From NCBI GenBank assembly GCA_019637615.1, contig JAHBVJ010000055.1, positions 1 to 32,705 of the forward strand: a stretch of 32,705 nucleotides of DNA, read 5' to 3'. Position 1 is the first letter of the stretch, and each line of letters starts with the position of its first letter. The DNA is from Anaerolineae bacterium (GTDB lineage Bacteria > Chloroflexota > Anaerolineae > Aggregatilineales > UBA2796). A program made the position numbers and the translations under genes. Positions 31,438 to 32,705 of the stretch are shown piece by piece. The notes under the pieces were generated by a model. That model saw nothing but the letters and a program-made list of their open reading frames with translations. It was not told where the DNA came from and ran no database searches.

Positions 31438-31452
31438 TAGAGGCAGCTTGAA

Positions 31453-32538
31453 CTACAGACCGAAAACGGCTGACGCGCCGAGCACCATCCCGAAAGTGAC
31501 GATGGTGACGATCAGTTCGGCTAAGGCTCCGACGATGAAGGGGCGTAAGCCTTGTTTGCGCAGTTCGCGGAAATCGGTGCGCAAGCCGACGCCGGCAAAG
31601 GTGAACAGGAACGCCCACCTTGATAAGTTGCCCAAACTGGCTAACTGACCGGAATTAAAGACGCCGACCGTCGCCAGCAGCGAGATGAACAAGAAGCCGA
31701 GAATGAATTTGGGGAATTTCTGCCACAGGAATGCGCCTTTATTCTTGACTTCCTTGGCCTGACCACGCGATGCCCAATAGAGCGCAAAGCCGAGTACGAC
31801 AAAGCCGATCATGGCGTTGCGGGTGGTCTTGGTCAACACGGCGATCTTACCTGCTGCATCGGAGTAGATGGCACCTGCGGCGGAGGCTTCGGCGGTGTTA
31901 TCGACTGCCAAGCCGGCCCACACCCCAAACGCTTGATCGCTCATGTTGAAAGCGCGCCCGACCGCTGGATAGGCAAACAACCCAAAAGCGCCTAAGGCTA
32001 AGATGGCAGCAATGGCGAAAGCAGCTTCGTTATCATCGGCCTCGATAGCGCCTTTGCCCGCGATGATGGCGGATACGCCGCAGATGGACGAACCGATGGC
32101 TAACAAACTGGCGAGTTTGGGCGAGAGTTTGAAGAGACGACCAAGCACAATCATCAAGATGATGGCGACGGCGAGTTCGAGCACGACTAACAACAGGCTC
32201 ATGCCGCCGAGTTTGAGTACATCTCCAAGAATGAAGCGCGCGCCGAGCAGCACGATCCCCACTTTGAGGAAGTATTCATAGGTTTCGACGCCCGGTTTGA
32301 AGATTTTGGGGATGCCGATGATATTGGTGATGATCAACCCGTAAATGATCGCCCACAGCACATATTCGATGTTGGGCAGGGTGAGATTCTGCGCTTTGCC
32401 AAAATCCTTGATGCCCTGTTCGGTCAATTTTCCCGCAAACCCGATCACGAACAGCAATAAGATGCCGGGGATGAGTTCTAGAAGGCGGTTAATAAGTGGT
32501 TTGGAGGGTGGCGCGGCCAGCGCTGTACCTTGCGACAT
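31453..32538 (-). CDS. YeiH/UPF0324 family membrane permease (putative sulfate exporter)
   Basis: This 361-residue integral membrane protein has about ten hydrophobic helices. It shows the PF03601 hallmarks: LKVGIVLLGARF near residue 91, GSSICGVSAIIA near 148, AGLAVDNTAEASAAG around 208-222, and TFAGVGLRTDFREL near the C-terminus. Relatives are annotated as sulfate or anion exporters from indirect evidence, so the substrate is uncertain. The ATG at 32538 has AGGA about eight bases upstream. Upstream, 47 bases separate it from the stop of a partial ORF that ends in a membrane helix. The gene is closed by the terminator at 31401-31437. Confidence 0.88.
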   Translation of the reverse strand: MSQGTALAAPPSKPLINRLLELIPGILLLFVIGFAGKLTEQGIKDFGKAQNLTLPNIEYVLWAIIYGLIITNIIGIPKIFKPGVETYEYFLKVGIVLLGARFILGDVLKLGGMSLLLVVLELAVAIILMIVLGRLFKLSPKLASLLAIGSSICGVSAIIAGKGAIEADDNEAAFAIAAILALGAFGLFAYPAVGRAFNMSDQAFGVWAGLAVDNTAEASAAGAIYSDAAGKIAVLTKTTRNAMIGFVVLGFALYWASRGQAKEVKNKGAFLWQKFPKFILGFLFISLLATVGVFNSGQLASLGNLSRWAFLFTFAGVGLRTDFRELRKQGLRPFIVGALAELIVTIVTFGMVLGASAVFGL

Positions 32539-32585
32539 GATTCATCCTTTGCGATAGTGAGGTTAAAACAGCGACGCGCATGGCT

Positions 32586-32705
32586 TTACCAAGGTATATT
32601 GAGAATGCCAGCGAGGACGAGCAGCGCCAGCACGAGCGACGTGATGACCGCCCACCAATCGAGACTGATCCGGCGCGCAAAGGCCACGAGGGGCGATTGG
32701 TCGCT
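32586..32705 (-). CDS. C-terminal end of a membrane ORF cut by the right edge
   Basis: Reading on the minus strand from the window edge gives 39 residues, then TAA (32588-32586). They include RRISLDWWAV and a single hydrophobic helix ending LNIPW. If it continues beyond the window it is the tail of a larger membrane protein. If it starts at the in-frame GTG near the edge it is a small one-helix protein of about 33 residues. The DWWAV-helix pattern recalls the first helix of long-form YeiH relatives, but this is from memory and unproven. Its frame differs from that of the permease gene downstream. Confidence 0.55.
   Translation of the reverse strand, partial: SDQSPLVAFARRISLDWWAVITSLVLALLVLAGILNIPW

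Larger units (their letters stand above)
30919..31452. other. Non-coding block between yeiH and proS
   Basis: These 534 bases hold no credible gene. In order from proS they contain a leader with spaced GTGAAC/GTGAC repeats (30939-30977), the proS -10 box, a tandem heptamer array (31033-31086), an array of TCAGATCATTT motifs (31129-31365) and the yeiH terminator (31401-31437). Confidence 0.8.

Overview
The window looks like a chromosomal segment of a Chloroflexota bacterium, probably Anaerolineae-like. The lineage is an inference. It rests on long extracellular Thr/Pro stalks (13343-15322 and 27041-28666), a 7TM-type histidine kinase, orphan DUF35/zinc-ribbon proteins, a standalone sugar-ABC ATPase and mid-50s GC judged by eye. 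No rRNA, tRNA, CRISPR, transposase or phage gene was found. Most genes are household or regulatory, and the coding density is high.

Layout. (1) 1-1017: the end of an exopolysaccharide-type sugar transferase, a heptamer repeat, two terminators and a convergent hsp20. (2) 1254-2548 (+): a membrane-anchored double zinc-ribbon protein and a short-chain dehydrogenase. (3) 7963 down to 2550 (-): a signalling operon of 7TM-PAS histidine kinase, single-domain receiver, alpha/beta hydrolase, soluble GAF-GAF histidine kinase and D-aminoacyl-tRNA deacylase. (4) A sugar-ABC ATPase (-) and glmU (+) diverge from a 368-base control region holding two strong palindromes. (5) 11450-16503 (+): CNNM/CBS (TlyC-like) membrane protein, a 135-residue unknown, a membrane-anchored STAND-like ATPase with a mucin-like tail, and a membrane-anchored pectinacetylesterase/Notum-type hydrolase. 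They are tightly packed and look co-transcribed. (6) A small four-helix membrane protein converges with a D-2-hydroxyacid dehydrogenase and a ROK sugar kinase (-). The ROK gene shares an overlapping divergent promoter with mutS (+). (7) 21906-24644 (+): an M23 peptidase fused to a beta-propeller, then an unknown 356-residue protein. (8) 30918 down to 24704 (-): proS, an MTH1-like Nudix hydrolase, a secreted pseudo-peptidase with a Thr/Pro stalk, a rhamnulokinase-like kinase, then a zinc-ribbon-only protein and its DUF35 paralogue. (9) 30919-31452: a non-coding block with a heptamer tandem repeat and an array of TCAGATCATTT sites. (10) A YeiH/UPF0324 permease (-), preceded by the end of a small or truncated membrane ORF at the right edge.

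The strongest unexplained signal is the TCAGATCATTT array at 31129-31365. It has four exact and at least three one-mismatch copies in mixed orientation upstream of proS, beside a 7.7-copy AGTGCTT repeat whose relatives also lie at 391-421. The most interesting coding block is the STAND-like ATPase neighbourhood at 11450-16503. Several start codons were moved from the longest reading frame to internal sites with a better ribosome binding site; each case is stated in its entry.
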